A stretch of 64,000 nucleotides of DNA, taken from assembly GCF_017745215.1 (NCBI RefSeq), contig NZ_JAGHZV010000003.1, positions 210,702 to 274,701 on the forward strand, written 5' to 3'. A program made the position numbers and the translations under genes. The stretch is from Sphingomonas sp. (lineage in GTDB: Bacteria > Pseudomonadota > Alphaproteobacteria > Sphingomonadales > Sphingomonadaceae). Numbering within the stretch: the stretch's first letter is position 1; each line of letters starts with the position of its first letter. The notes under the pieces were generated by a model. That model saw only the letters and a list, made by a program, of their open reading frames with translations, ran no database searches and was not told the origin of the DNA. Below are positions 9,221-17,295 of this stretch, in pieces.

Positions 9221-10708
9221 ATGATCGAGGGCGCCGATGCCGCGCGGGCGGCGCTCGCCGATGGCCGGCCGGCGCTGCTCTGGCGGCGCATGGTCGCGGA
9301 CACCGAGACGCCGGTCGCCGCTGCGCTCAAGCTGATCGAGCCGGGGCGCGGCGACTTCCTGCTCGAATCGGTCGAGGGCGGATCGGTGCGCGGGCGGCAC
9401 AGCCTGATCGGGCTGGCGCCGGACCTCGTCTTCCGCGCGACCGGCGAGGCGGCCGAAGTCAATCCGCACTGGCTGACCGACCGCGAGGCCTTCGCTCCCT
9501 GCCCGGAGCCGACGCTCGCGGCGTTCCGGTCGCTGGTCGCGAGCTGCCGGATGGCGGTGCCCGCCGAGCTGCCGCGCGCGCTCGCCTGTCTCGTCGGCTA
9601 TTTCGGCTATGAGACGATCGGGCTGGTCGAGAAGCTGCCGCGCGCCGTGCCCAATCCGATCGGCGTGCCCGACATGATCTTCGTCCGCCCCACGGTGGTG
9701 CTGATCTTCGACCGGCTGGCCGACACGCTGTTCCTCGTCTCGCCGGTGTGGCCGGGCGGGGACGTCGAGCTCGCCTCCGAGCGGATCGATGCGGTCGCCG
9801 CGCGGCTCGCCACCGCGACGCTGCCCGCGCCGGTACGCGCCGAGCCGGTCCAGATCGACCTCCAGCCGGTGCTCCCGGAGGGCCGCTATGCCGAGATGGT
9901 CGCCGCGGCGAAGGAATACATCGGCGCCGGCGACATCTTCCAGGTCGTGCTCGCCCAGCGCTTCACCGCGCCCTTCACGCTGCCGCCGTTCGAGCTCTAT
10001 CGCGCGCTCAGGCGGGTCAACCCCTCGCCCTTCCTCTATCACCTCGACCTGCCGGGCTTCTCGCTCAGCGGCTCGAGCCCCGAGATTCTCGTCCGGGCGC
10101 GCGACGGCGAAGTCACCATCCGCCCGATCGCCGGCACCCGCCCGCGCGGCAAGACCGCGGCGGAGGACGAAGCCAACCGCGCCTCGCTGCTCGCCGATCC
10201 CAAGGAATGCGCCGAGCATCTCATGCTGCTCGACCTCGGCCGCAACGACGTCGGCCGCGTCGCGGAAGCGGGCAGCGTGCGCGTGACCGACAGCTACACG
10301 ATCGAATTCTACAGCCATGTGATGCACATCGTCTCGAATGTTGTCGGCCGGCTGCGGCCCGGCGCGGACTCGCTCGACGCGCTGTTCGCGGGCTTCCCGG
10401 CGGGCACGGTGAGCGGCGCCCCCAAGGTCCGCGCGTGCGAGATCATTGCCGAATTGGAGGCCGAGACGCGCGGGCCCTATGCCGGCGGCGTGGGCTATTT
10501 CTCGCCCGACGGATCGATGGATTCGTGCATCGTGCTCAGGACCGCGCTGGTGAAGGACGGCGTGATGCACGTCCAGGCGGGCGCCGGCATCGTCGCGGAT
10601 TCGGACGCGGCCTATGAGCAGCGCGAATGCGAGGCCAAGGCGCGGGCCTTGCTCGCGGCGGCGCGCGAGGCGATCGCCCAGGCGGGCGAGGCGGGGTTCG
10701 GGCAGTAA
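9221..10708 (+). CDS. trpE: Anthranilate synthase component I
   Basis: The 495-aa enzyme converts chorismate plus ammonia (from TrpG) to anthranilate, the first step of tryptophan synthesis. The chorismate-binding domain shows GDIFQVVLAQRF, RPIAGTRPRGKT, LLDLGRNDVGRVAE and GTVSGAPKVRA, all diagnostic. The N-terminal LLESVEGG segment (about 44-51) is the feedback-inhibitory tryptophan site. trpG, trpD and trpC are not downstream; a REP pair and an opposing glycosidase gene follow instead. Confidence 0.96.
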   Translation: MIEGADAARAALADGRPALLWRRMVADTETPVAAALKLIEPGRGDFLLESVEGGSVRGRHSLIGLAPDLVFRATGEAAEVNPHWLTDREAFAPCPEPTLAAFRSLVASCRMAVPAELPRALACLVGYFGYETIGLVEKLPRAVPNPIGVPDMIFVRPTVVLIFDRLADTLFLVSPVWPGGDVELASERIDAVAARLATATLPAPVRAEPVQIDLQPVLPEGRYAEMVAAAKEYIGAGDIFQVVLAQRFTAPFTLPPFELYRALRRVNPSPFLYHLDLPGFSLSGSSPEILVRARDGEVTIRPIAGTRPRGKTAAEDEANRASLLADPKECAEHLMLLDLGRNDVGRVAEAGSVRVTDSYTIEFYSHVMHIVSNVVGRLRPGADSLDALFAGFPAGTVSGAPKVRACEIIAELEAETRGPYAGGVGYFSPDGSMDSCIVLRTALVKDGVMHVQAGAGIVADSDAAYEQRECEAKARALLAAAREAIAQAGEAGFGQ

Positions 10709-10716
10709 TCTTCAAT

Positions 10717-10798
10717 CGTCATCCCGGCGAAAGCCGGGACCCAGGGCCGCGAGCGACTTCCTCTATAACCCTGGGTCCCGGCTTTCGCCGGGATGACG
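10717..10798. repeat. REP-like double hairpin between convergent genes
   Basis: Two copies of the REP-like palindrome in opposite orientation, separated by a short variable centre and flanked inside by CCCAGGG/CCCTGGG arms. The whole 82 bp is one large inverted repeat. It lies in the convergent gap between trpE and the GH97 gene and may limit read-through both ways. Confidence 0.9.
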
Positions 10799-10810
10799 GC
10801 TGAGAGAATA

Positions 10811-12781
10811 TCATTTCACCGGTCGGATCACCATCGCAGCCCCACCCGACCCGGCCATCTGCACCGTGACCGTGTCCCCCGCCGCCACGGTCCGCACGGT
10901 CTTCACCACCGCATCGGCCTTGTCGCCGTCTGCCCAGAGCGTCGCCTCGAACCTGCCCTTGCCCAGGAACCCCAGCGGCAACGCCAGGCTGCGCGGGCTC
11001 TCGGTGTTCATCGCGCCGACGTACCAGGTCTTCCCCTTGCGCCGCGCCACTGCGACCGATTCGCCGATCTCGCCGCCGATCCAGCGCGTCTCGTCCCAGC
11101 TCGCGGGGATCGCCTTGACGAACTCGAACCCCGCCGGGCTCTCGGCATAGATATCCGGGCTGTCCGCGACGCTCCCCAGCGGACTGAAGAACACCACGTA
11201 CATCGCCAGCCCCTGCGCGCGCGTCGTCTGGACGAAGGGCAGGTCGTTGCGGATCTGGAAATCCGCAGGCGTGCGGTTGCGGAAGCCGCCCGGCGTATAG
11301 TCCATCGCGCCGAGCAGCCCGCGGGTATAGGCCAGCATGACGTTGTGCGTGGCGGTCACCCGCCGGCTCCACTTGTTGTACTCGGCGCCCATCACGCCTT
11401 CCTGGGTGACGAGGTTCGGATAGGTCCGCGCGAGGCCACGCGGCGGATAGGCGCCGTGGAGGTCGACCATGATCTTATGGCGTGCCGCGGCGGCGAGCAG
11501 CTTGGTATACCAGTTCACCATCCACTGGTCGTCGCGGTCCATGAAGTCGACCTTGATGCCCGCGATGCCGAGCTTCTCGTAAAGCGTCAGCGCCTCTTCC
11601 ATCTGGTCGTCGATCGCGAGCCAATGCGCCCAGAGCCAGAGCTTCACCCCCTTGGACGCCGCATAGGCAGCGACTTTCTCGATATCGATCGGATCGTTCC
11701 AGCGGGTGATGTCGACTCCCGGGCGGCGCACCCCGCCCCCGCCTGCGCCAGCATACCAGCCCTCGTCGATCATCGCATAGGGCAGGCCGTTCCCGGCGGA
11801 GAAGTCGATCAGCGCCTCGGCGACTTCGGTGCTGGTGCGCTTGCCGGGGTATTTCGAGATCACCGGCCCGTTCCACCAGTCCCAGCTGGTGAGGCCGGGC
11901 TTGATCCAGCTCGTGTCCTCGACGCGGCTCGGGGTGGAGAGATCGGTGATCAGCGTCGAATCGATGAGGCTGCCGGGCTTGTCCCCCAGCATCACCACGC
12001 GCCACGGCGTGACGATCGGGCTGCCGATCCGCGTGTGCACCGCGATGCGGAAGTCGTCGAGCGAGGGCGAGAGCTTCAGCTGCAACCCCGGCCCGCCATC
12101 GCCGCGGCCGGTCAGATACATGCCCGCGAAGTCGAGCAGATCGGCCTCGGCGAGCGCGAAGGCGGCCTTGCCCGTGTCGCAGACGAAGGGCAGGTCGAAG
12201 AGATTGTGATCGCGTAGCCGCGTGATGTCGACGGGATCGAACTCGCCCTCGTGGCTCGAGCCGAACTTGCCGACGTTGAACCCCCAGCATTTCCACGACT
12301 GGGCGAAGTCGCTCGGGAAATAGAAGCCCGTGCGGTCGTAGCGGACCACCGCCGCGGCCGTCGTCGGCTGGATCGGGATCACCGTGCGGAAGGCGACCCC
12401 GCTGTCATAGGCGCGCACGAGCACGTCCATCCGCCGCTTCGCGCCGGCCTTCTCCTGATAGTGGACGGTGAGCTGGTTGTACTGGTCGCGCCCCTCGGCG
12501 GCCTTGCCGGCGACGATCGCATAGTGCGTGTCGGCGCTCGCGGTCTCCGATCCGGTGACGGCCATGTTCCAGCCGAGCGTGTAGTCGTCGAGGTCGAGGA
12601 GGATCGGCGACGGCGCGATCACCGTCGTGCCGTTCCGCGCGACGCTGTAGAGCGGGTTGCCCGAGGCGTTGGCGCCGATCGTCACGCTGTTGGTCCCGTC
12701 GGGCGAGACGACCTTGAGCGGGTCCGCCGCGGCAGGGAAGGAAAGCAGCAGCAGCGCGAGCGCGCCGAGGAGCAGCCTCAT
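10811..12781 (-). CDS. Glycoside hydrolase family 97 protein, secreted
   Basis: The 656-aa protein begins with a signal peptide (MRLLLGALALLLLSFPAAA). GH97 enzymes (alpha-glucosidases such as SusB, and alpha-galactosidases) have an N-terminal beta-sandwich, a TIM barrel and a C-terminal sandwich, and this length fits. Barrel motifs seen include TSWDWWNG, YAMIDEGWY, GIAGIKVDFMDRDDQ and VTQEGVMGAEYNKW. The Asp in KVDF resembles the nucleophile region of the retaining subgroup, but I cannot settle the mechanism by eye. The start at 12781 places the signal peptide first. It is the last gene of the minus-strand sugar-use operon. Confidence 0.9.
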   Translation of the reverse strand: MRLLLGALALLLLSFPAAADPLKVVSPDGTNSVTIGANASGNPLYSVARNGTTVIAPSPILLDLDDYTLGWNMAVTGSETASADTHYAIVAGKAAEGRDQYNQLTVHYQEKAGAKRRMDVLVRAYDSGVAFRTVIPIQPTTAAAVVRYDRTGFYFPSDFAQSWKCWGFNVGKFGSSHEGEFDPVDITRLRDHNLFDLPFVCDTGKAAFALAEADLLDFAGMYLTGRGDGGPGLQLKLSPSLDDFRIAVHTRIGSPIVTPWRVVMLGDKPGSLIDSTLITDLSTPSRVEDTSWIKPGLTSWDWWNGPVISKYPGKRTSTEVAEALIDFSAGNGLPYAMIDEGWYAGAGGGGVRRPGVDITRWNDPIDIEKVAAYAASKGVKLWLWAHWLAIDDQMEEALTLYEKLGIAGIKVDFMDRDDQWMVNWYTKLLAAAARHKIMVDLHGAYPPRGLARTYPNLVTQEGVMGAEYNKWSRRVTATHNVMLAYTRGLLGAMDYTPGGFRNRTPADFQIRNDLPFVQTTRAQGLAMYVVFFSPLGSVADSPDIYAESPAGFEFVKAIPASWDETRWIGGEIGESVAVARRKGKTWYVGAMNTESPRSLALPLGFLGKGRFEATLWADGDKADAVVKTVRTVAAGDTVTVQMAGSGGAAMVIRPVK

Positions 12782-12788
12782 GCCGACT

Positions 12789-13526
12789 TCACGCCTTATG
12801 CGCCGCGAGGATCGGGCCGAGCACGCTCGCCATCGCGTCATAGCCCGCTTCGGTGGGATGGACGCCATCCGACGCCAGGCCCGGCTTCATCGCGCCCTCG
12901 GGCGTGGCGAGCACCGGCGTATAGTCCACCCAGGTGCAGCCAGCCTCCTTTGCATGGCCCTTCAGCCAGGCGTTGATCGCGCGGATCGGCGCGACCGTCT
13001 CGAGCCCGGGGCGCCAGGGGAAATGGTCCGCCGGCGGGGTCGAGGCGAGCAGCACATGGATGCCGTTCGCCTTCGCCAGCGTGACCATCATCCGGAAATT
13101 GTCGAAGCTCTGGTCGAGCGTGATCTTGCCGGTGTTGCCCGCGATGTCGTTGGTCGCCGCCATGATGTGGACGAGGCGCGGCTTGAGATGGACGACGTCG
13201 GCCATCATCCGCAACACCATCTGCGGCGTCGTCTCGCCGCCGATCCCGCGGCCGATCCGGCCCGGGGTGAAGAAGCCCGGGCGCTTCTGCGGCCAGCCCT
13301 CGGTGATCGAATCGCCCATGAAGACGACGTCGACCTTCTGCCCGCTCGCGATCAGCGCCTCGTTCGCCTCGGCATAGCGGCCCAGCCCCGGCCAGTCCTC
13401 GCGGAGCATCCGGTTCCATTTCTCCTCCCACGTCTCCTCCTTGGGCGCGGGTACCGTCTGGGCGGCGGCGGCGAGCGGGGCGGCGAGCCCCGCGATCAGC
13501 AGCGAACGGCGAGCGAAACGAGTCAT
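12789..13526 (-). CDS. SGNH/GDSL-family esterase, exported
   Basis: The 245-aa protein carries the four SGNH blocks: GDSITEG (71-77, nucleophile Ser73), a Gly in GIGGETT, Asn in AATNDI, and DGVHPT with catalytic Asp/His near the C-terminus. The N-terminus (MTRFARRSLLIAGLAAPLAAAAQ) is a signal sequence with a twin Arg, so export is expected. These lipases/acetylesterases often de-acetylate polysaccharides or glycosides, which fits the neighbours. The start overlaps the stop of the carboxylesterase gene by 4 bp. Confidence 0.9.
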   Translation of the reverse strand: MTRFARRSLLIAGLAAPLAAAAQTVPAPKEETWEEKWNRMLREDWPGLGRYAEANEALIASGQKVDVVFMGDSITEGWPQKRPGFFTPGRIGRGIGGETTPQMVLRMMADVVHLKPRLVHIMAATNDIAGNTGKITLDQSFDNFRMMVTLAKANGIHVLLASTPPADHFPWRPGLETVAPIRAINAWLKGHAKEAGCTWVDYTPVLATPEGAMKPGLASDGVHPTEAGYDAMASVLGPILAAHKA

Positions 13527-14956
13527 AGCGCCTCCAGATAGGTGCAGATGGTGGTGCGCAGCCTGGCGTCCTGCGTCACGCCGCGCTTGTCGAACAAGAT
13601 GTGTCGCTTCGCCGCGGCATCGTAGCGCGGCCAGCCGGGCAGGCCCGCGCCGTTGGGATCGCCGGTGCGCACGAAGTTGATCCAATAGTCCTGCAGCGAT
13701 ACCGCCGGATCGCCGAAGCGCAGGCGATCGAAGACATAGGCGAGCTCGGCATTGTGCGAGGTCATGCCCCCGCCCCGCGCGAGGTCGAACTCGTAGCGCC
13801 ACACCGGCGCGCCGCGCGACGACAGCAGATCGGCGAGCCGGCCGCTGGGGCAGCGGAAGATCCAGTCGGTCCAATATTGCATCTCGGGGATGCCGAGCCG
13901 CTCGTCGCTCGTCCGGTAGAAGTCGCGCGCGACCGCCGCTTGCGCACCGAAGGCCCGCGGCAGGTCCTTCTCCCAATCCACCTCACCCGCCTTGGGCCCG
14001 AACTCGGCCCGGTTCGAGCCGATGATCACCGGCCGGCGCGGCGCGGACGCGAGCAGGTCGCGGGGCGCCTTCGGGAGCGCTGCGCCGTCGACCAGGCTGC
14101 GCAGCCAGCGGAAATCGTCGCCGATCGAGCTCGGATCGCGCAGCTTCCTGTCTGCGGCGAGCAGCTCGGCAACCGGCCGCCGCCGCATCTCGGCGAGCGA
14201 CCCGCCGAGCAGCGCCGCCGCCTGGTCGCCGAGCGCGAACGCCGAGGCGAGCGATCGCGGCGGCATGCCGAAGCCCGGCGTGCCGCTCTCCATGATCGCC
14301 CGCGCGAACAGCCCGCGCGCGGCGGGTGCGGCGAGCAACAGCGACACGTCCTGGCTCCCTGCGGATTCGCCGAAGACCGTCACCGCCGCGGGATCGCCCC
14401 CGAACCTCGCGATGTTTGCCCTGATCCAGCGCAGCGCCGCGATCTGGTCCATCAGGCCGTAGTTGCCGGCGTGCCCATCCGCCTCGGCCGCGGCGCCGCG
14501 CGGCGCCAGCCAGCCGAGCATGCCGAGCCGATACTGGACCGCGACGAGCACCACGCCCTGATCGGTGATTCGCGACTGCACCGTGCCGCGCGCCGATCCG
14601 GCGAAGTTGCTGCCGCCATGGATCCACACCATCACCGGCCGCTTGCCCGCGAGCCCCGGCGTGCGCACGTCGAGCGTCAGGCAGTCCTCGCTCGCGGTGG
14701 CGGCGGAATCATGGTTCCAGCCGGCGTCGTTCTGCGGGCAGGCGGGCGCATTGGGATCGTCCTTGCGAACACCCTTCCACGCCGCCACCGGCCGCGGCGC
14801 GCGCCAGCGGTTCGCTCCCGCCGGCGATCCGGCATAGGGGATGCCGCGGAAGATCACCGCGCCGCCGCCGGCCGCTTCGCTCCCCGCGACGGTGCCGCCG
14901 GTCACCGCCACCTGCGGCATGGCGGCGAGCAGCGCGAGGCCGGCGACCAAGCTCAT
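13523..14956 (-). CDS. Type-B carboxylesterase
   Basis: The 477-aa alpha/beta hydrolase has an oxyanion-hole HGG (113-115), nucleophile elbow GESAG (196-200, Ser198), an acidic residue in SNRAEFG and the catalytic His in TSHNAELAYVF. EDCLTLDV (about 90-97) is the classic second type-B signature. The N-terminus is hydrophobic (MSLVAGLALLAAMPQVAV), so it is probably exported. Substrate is likely an ester-decorated carbohydrate given the flanking SGNH esterase and glycosidases, but that is inference. Its start overlaps the end of the GH2 remnant by 4 bp. Confidence 0.92.
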   Translation of the reverse strand: MSLVAGLALLAAMPQVAVTGGTVAGSEAAGGGAVIFRGIPYAGSPAGANRWRAPRPVAAWKGVRKDDPNAPACPQNDAGWNHDSAATASEDCLTLDVRTPGLAGKRPVMVWIHGGSNFAGSARGTVQSRITDQGVVLVAVQYRLGMLGWLAPRGAAAEADGHAGNYGLMDQIAALRWIRANIARFGGDPAAVTVFGESAGSQDVSLLLAAPAARGLFARAIMESGTPGFGMPPRSLASAFALGDQAAALLGGSLAEMRRRPVAELLAADRKLRDPSSIGDDFRWLRSLVDGAALPKAPRDLLASAPRRPVIIGSNRAEFGPKAGEVDWEKDLPRAFGAQAAVARDFYRTSDERLGIPEMQYWTDWIFRCPSGRLADLLSSRGAPVWRYEFDLARGGGMTSHNAELAYVFDRLRFGDPAVSLQDYWINFVRTGDPNGAGLPGWPRYDAAAKRHILFDKRGVTQDARLRTTICTYLEAL

Positions 14957-15719
14957 GGTGCGACGTTCCAGCCATCGAGCTCGAAATGCGCTTCCCTCGC
15001 CGAAGCCGGATAGCGGACCTCGATCGTCCGCGTCTCGCCGGGGAGCAGCGTGACATCATTGTCCGAATAAAAAGCCGGCAAGATTCGCACGCCGCTGCCG
15101 TTCACCAGCATGAGCTTGACGTTGAGCGCGGGCGTCGGACTCCGGTTCGCCAATTCCACGCGCACCACCCTTTCCTGGCCGCCGGCGACCGCCACTTCGC
15201 TGGCGGCCAGGGTTATCGCGACCTTGGGCAGGCCATCCAGCGCACGGTAGTCGGCGAGCGTCCCGCCGCGCCAGTAGAAATTGTCCGAGACGAGCGCGCC
15301 CGTGCCGTCGGTGAGGCGCCGCGACACCCGCACCATCGGATCCTTGGCGAAGATCGTCTCGAGCGGCACCGCGGCGAGCGCCGTCGCGCGGTTGGCGAGC
15401 GCATCGAGCCCGGTCGATTTCGCATGGAGCTGGCGATTGTCGAGGCTCATCACGCGCAGCAATTGGGCGTGGTCGGATCGTCGATCGCGATGAGCATCGC
15501 ATGTCCGTCCCGCACCGAATCAGGCCAGACCCAGCTGGAGATCGAACAGGCCGCCCCTGCGCGGACCAGCGCATCGGCATCCCTGAGGTCACGCTCGATG
15601 CCGACGCCGCCCTGGAGGAAACGCGCGTTGTACCGCCCGCCGTTCTCCGGCACCTGCGCGGCGGCGGGCGACGTCGCACAGGCAAGCAGGGCCAGCAGCC
15701 CAAGGGCAGCGTTGCGCAT
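14953..15719 (-). pseudogene. GH2-type exo-beta-glycosidase remnant with large internal deletion
   Basis: Two pieces of one gene are visible. The 5' piece (15719 to 15450) has a start, a signal peptide (MRNAALGLLALLACATSPAAA) and about 65 residues of an N-terminal domain with GRYNARFLQGGVGIERDL and ISSWVWPDSVRDG. It then reaches a stop. The 3' piece (down to 14953), in another frame, has FAKDPMVRVSRRL, DNFYWRGGTLADYRAL and PAFYSDNDVTLLPGETR. These match the C-terminal Ig-like domains of GH2 exo-beta-glucosaminidase/mannosidase-type proteins (~850-1000 aa). The sugar-binding domain, catalytic barrel and acid/base are missing. The 3' piece could still be translated as a 169-aa peptide from TTG 15462. 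Confidence 0.7.
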
Positions 15720-15789
15720 CGTTCCTCCCCGGTCGTATCGGCGCCGGCCGCCCGGTCCCTGGGCGGCCGGTGCCGTCATTCGATGGCGC

Positions 15790-17133
15790 TCAGTGGATCG
15801 ACGCGATCGACGGCTCGTCCTCGCCGCGCACCACCCTCGCTCCGCCCGCAGCGATCGCGAACAGGCAGAGCACCGCATAGCAGGCGGCGGGAATGATCAG
15901 CGGTGTGGTGAAGCTGTGCATCACGTCCGAGAGCTTGCCCACCGCGAGCGGGATGAACGCGCCGCCGATGATCGAGAAGCACAGCAGCCCTGAGGTCGCT
16001 TCCTCGCTCGCGCTCGAGCGCTCGAGGGTGAGCGTGAAGATCACCGGGAACATGATCGAGTTGAACAGCCCGATGCACAGCGCGACGAAGCCCGCGGTAA
16101 CCCCGCCGACCGCGAAGACATAGACGCACATCGCCGCGGCGATCGCCGTGAACAGCGCGAGCAGCCGGTGCGCGCGGACCATGCCGAGCAGCACCGAGCC
16201 GATCGCACGGCCCACCATCGCGCCGCCCCAATAGAAGGCGACGGCCTTGCCGGCCTCCTGCAGCGAGACGCCATGGACGCCGTCGCTGCCCATCGCGAGC
16301 CCGAGCAACGGCACGCCGAACGGCGCGTCCGACTGGCCCCAGATGCCGTCACTGTTGAGGAACAGCGCCATCTGCGTGCCGATCGAGACTTCGGCGCCGA
16401 CGTAGAGGAAGATCGCGAGACCGCCGAACAGCGCCCAGGGCGAGCGGAACGCCTCGAGCACGTTGGCGCTGGCCGAGGGCGGCGGCGCGGCGGCGGTCAC
16501 CACCCGGCGGCTGAGCCAGAAGAACACCGCGAGCGCGGCGATCAGCCCCGAGATCCAGAGATAGGCCATGTCGATGCCGGCGAGCGCGTTCGCGCGCACC
16601 GCTTCGGTCACCACCATGCCTTCCTTCACTTCAACGCCCTTGAGGAACAGGTGCGCGCCGAGCAGCGGCCCGATGAAGGTGCCAAGCGAGTTGAAGGTCT
16701 GGCTGAGCGTGAGCCGCAAATGGCTTCCCTTGGGATCGCCGAGCGCGGCGGCGAGCGGGTTCGCCGCCACTTGGAGCACGGTGATGCCGCTGGCGAGGAT
16801 GAACAGGCCGACGAGCACCAGCCAGAAGTTCGAGAGATTCGCCGCGGCCAGCATCACCAGGCAGCCCGCGATCATCGTGCACAGCGCGACGAGGATCGTC
16901 GGGATGGACTTGAGCCGCGACAGCATCACCGCCGCGGGGAAGGACGCGACGCCATAGGCGATGAAGAAGGCGAAGGCGGCCGCCTGCGCCTGGAAGGTGC
17001 TGAGTGTGAAGATGCCTTTCACCGAGGCGACCAGCGGGTCGACCAGCGAGGTGATGAACCCCCAGGCGAAGAACAGCACCGTCACCGCGGCGAAGGCCGC
17101 GCCCGTGCTCCCGGATGCTTGTCGTGTTGCCAA
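15790..17133 (-). CDS. Sugar MFS permease, FHS (FucP/GluP-like) family
   Basis: The 447-aa protein has 12 predicted TM segments. TM1 FFAWGFITSLVDPLV, the LQVAANPLAAALGDPKGSHLRLTLSQTFNSLG region and GGAMVGRAIGSVLLG are typical of the fucose:H+ symporter family, which imports monosaccharides across the inner membrane. The start is a TTG at 17133, preceded by GAGAGGGAGAGGGG; no ATG or GTG fits before TM1, and the long upstream open frame is a shadow of the divergent GH3 gene. It is the first gene of the minus-strand operon and probably takes up sugars released by the GH3, GH97 and esterase genes. Confidence 0.92.
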   Translation of the reverse strand: MATRQASGSTGAAFAAVTVLFFAWGFITSLVDPLVASVKGIFTLSTFQAQAAAFAFFIAYGVASFPAAVMLSRLKSIPTILVALCTMIAGCLVMLAAANLSNFWLVLVGLFILASGITVLQVAANPLAAALGDPKGSHLRLTLSQTFNSLGTFIGPLLGAHLFLKGVEVKEGMVVTEAVRANALAGIDMAYLWISGLIAALAVFFWLSRRVVTAAAPPPSASANVLEAFRSPWALFGGLAIFLYVGAEVSIGTQMALFLNSDGIWGQSDAPFGVPLLGLAMGSDGVHGVSLQEAGKAVAFYWGGAMVGRAIGSVLLGMVRAHRLLALFTAIAAAMCVYVFAVGGVTAGFVALCIGLFNSIMFPVIFTLTLERSSASEEATSGLLCFSIIGGAFIPLAVGKLSDVMHSFTTPLIIPAACYAVLCLFAIAAGGARVVRGEDEPSIASIH

Positions 17134-17262
17134 AACCCCTCTCCCTCTCCTGCGTGCCGGCGCCTTTTCGGAACAGCTTGGCAAAAGCCGCTTCCCGCGC
17201 CTAGCTTCTTCGCCAGCCGATGGACTGGCGCCGATCCTATCCTTGGCGCATAAATGACTGAG

Positions 17263-17276
17263 TGACAACGCTGACA
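17263..17276. promoter_or_regulatory. Candidate LacI/GalR-type operator in divergent promoter region
   Basis: TGACAACGCTGACA is an imperfect palindrome (10 of 14 positions symmetric) with the central CG typical of LacI-family operators. It lies 20 bp before the GH3 start, in the 162-bp gap between the divergent permease and GH3 genes, where a shared regulator would bind. No LacI gene is in the window. Confidence 0.35.
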
Positions 17277-17295
17277 AGTCACACCGGAGGGGACC

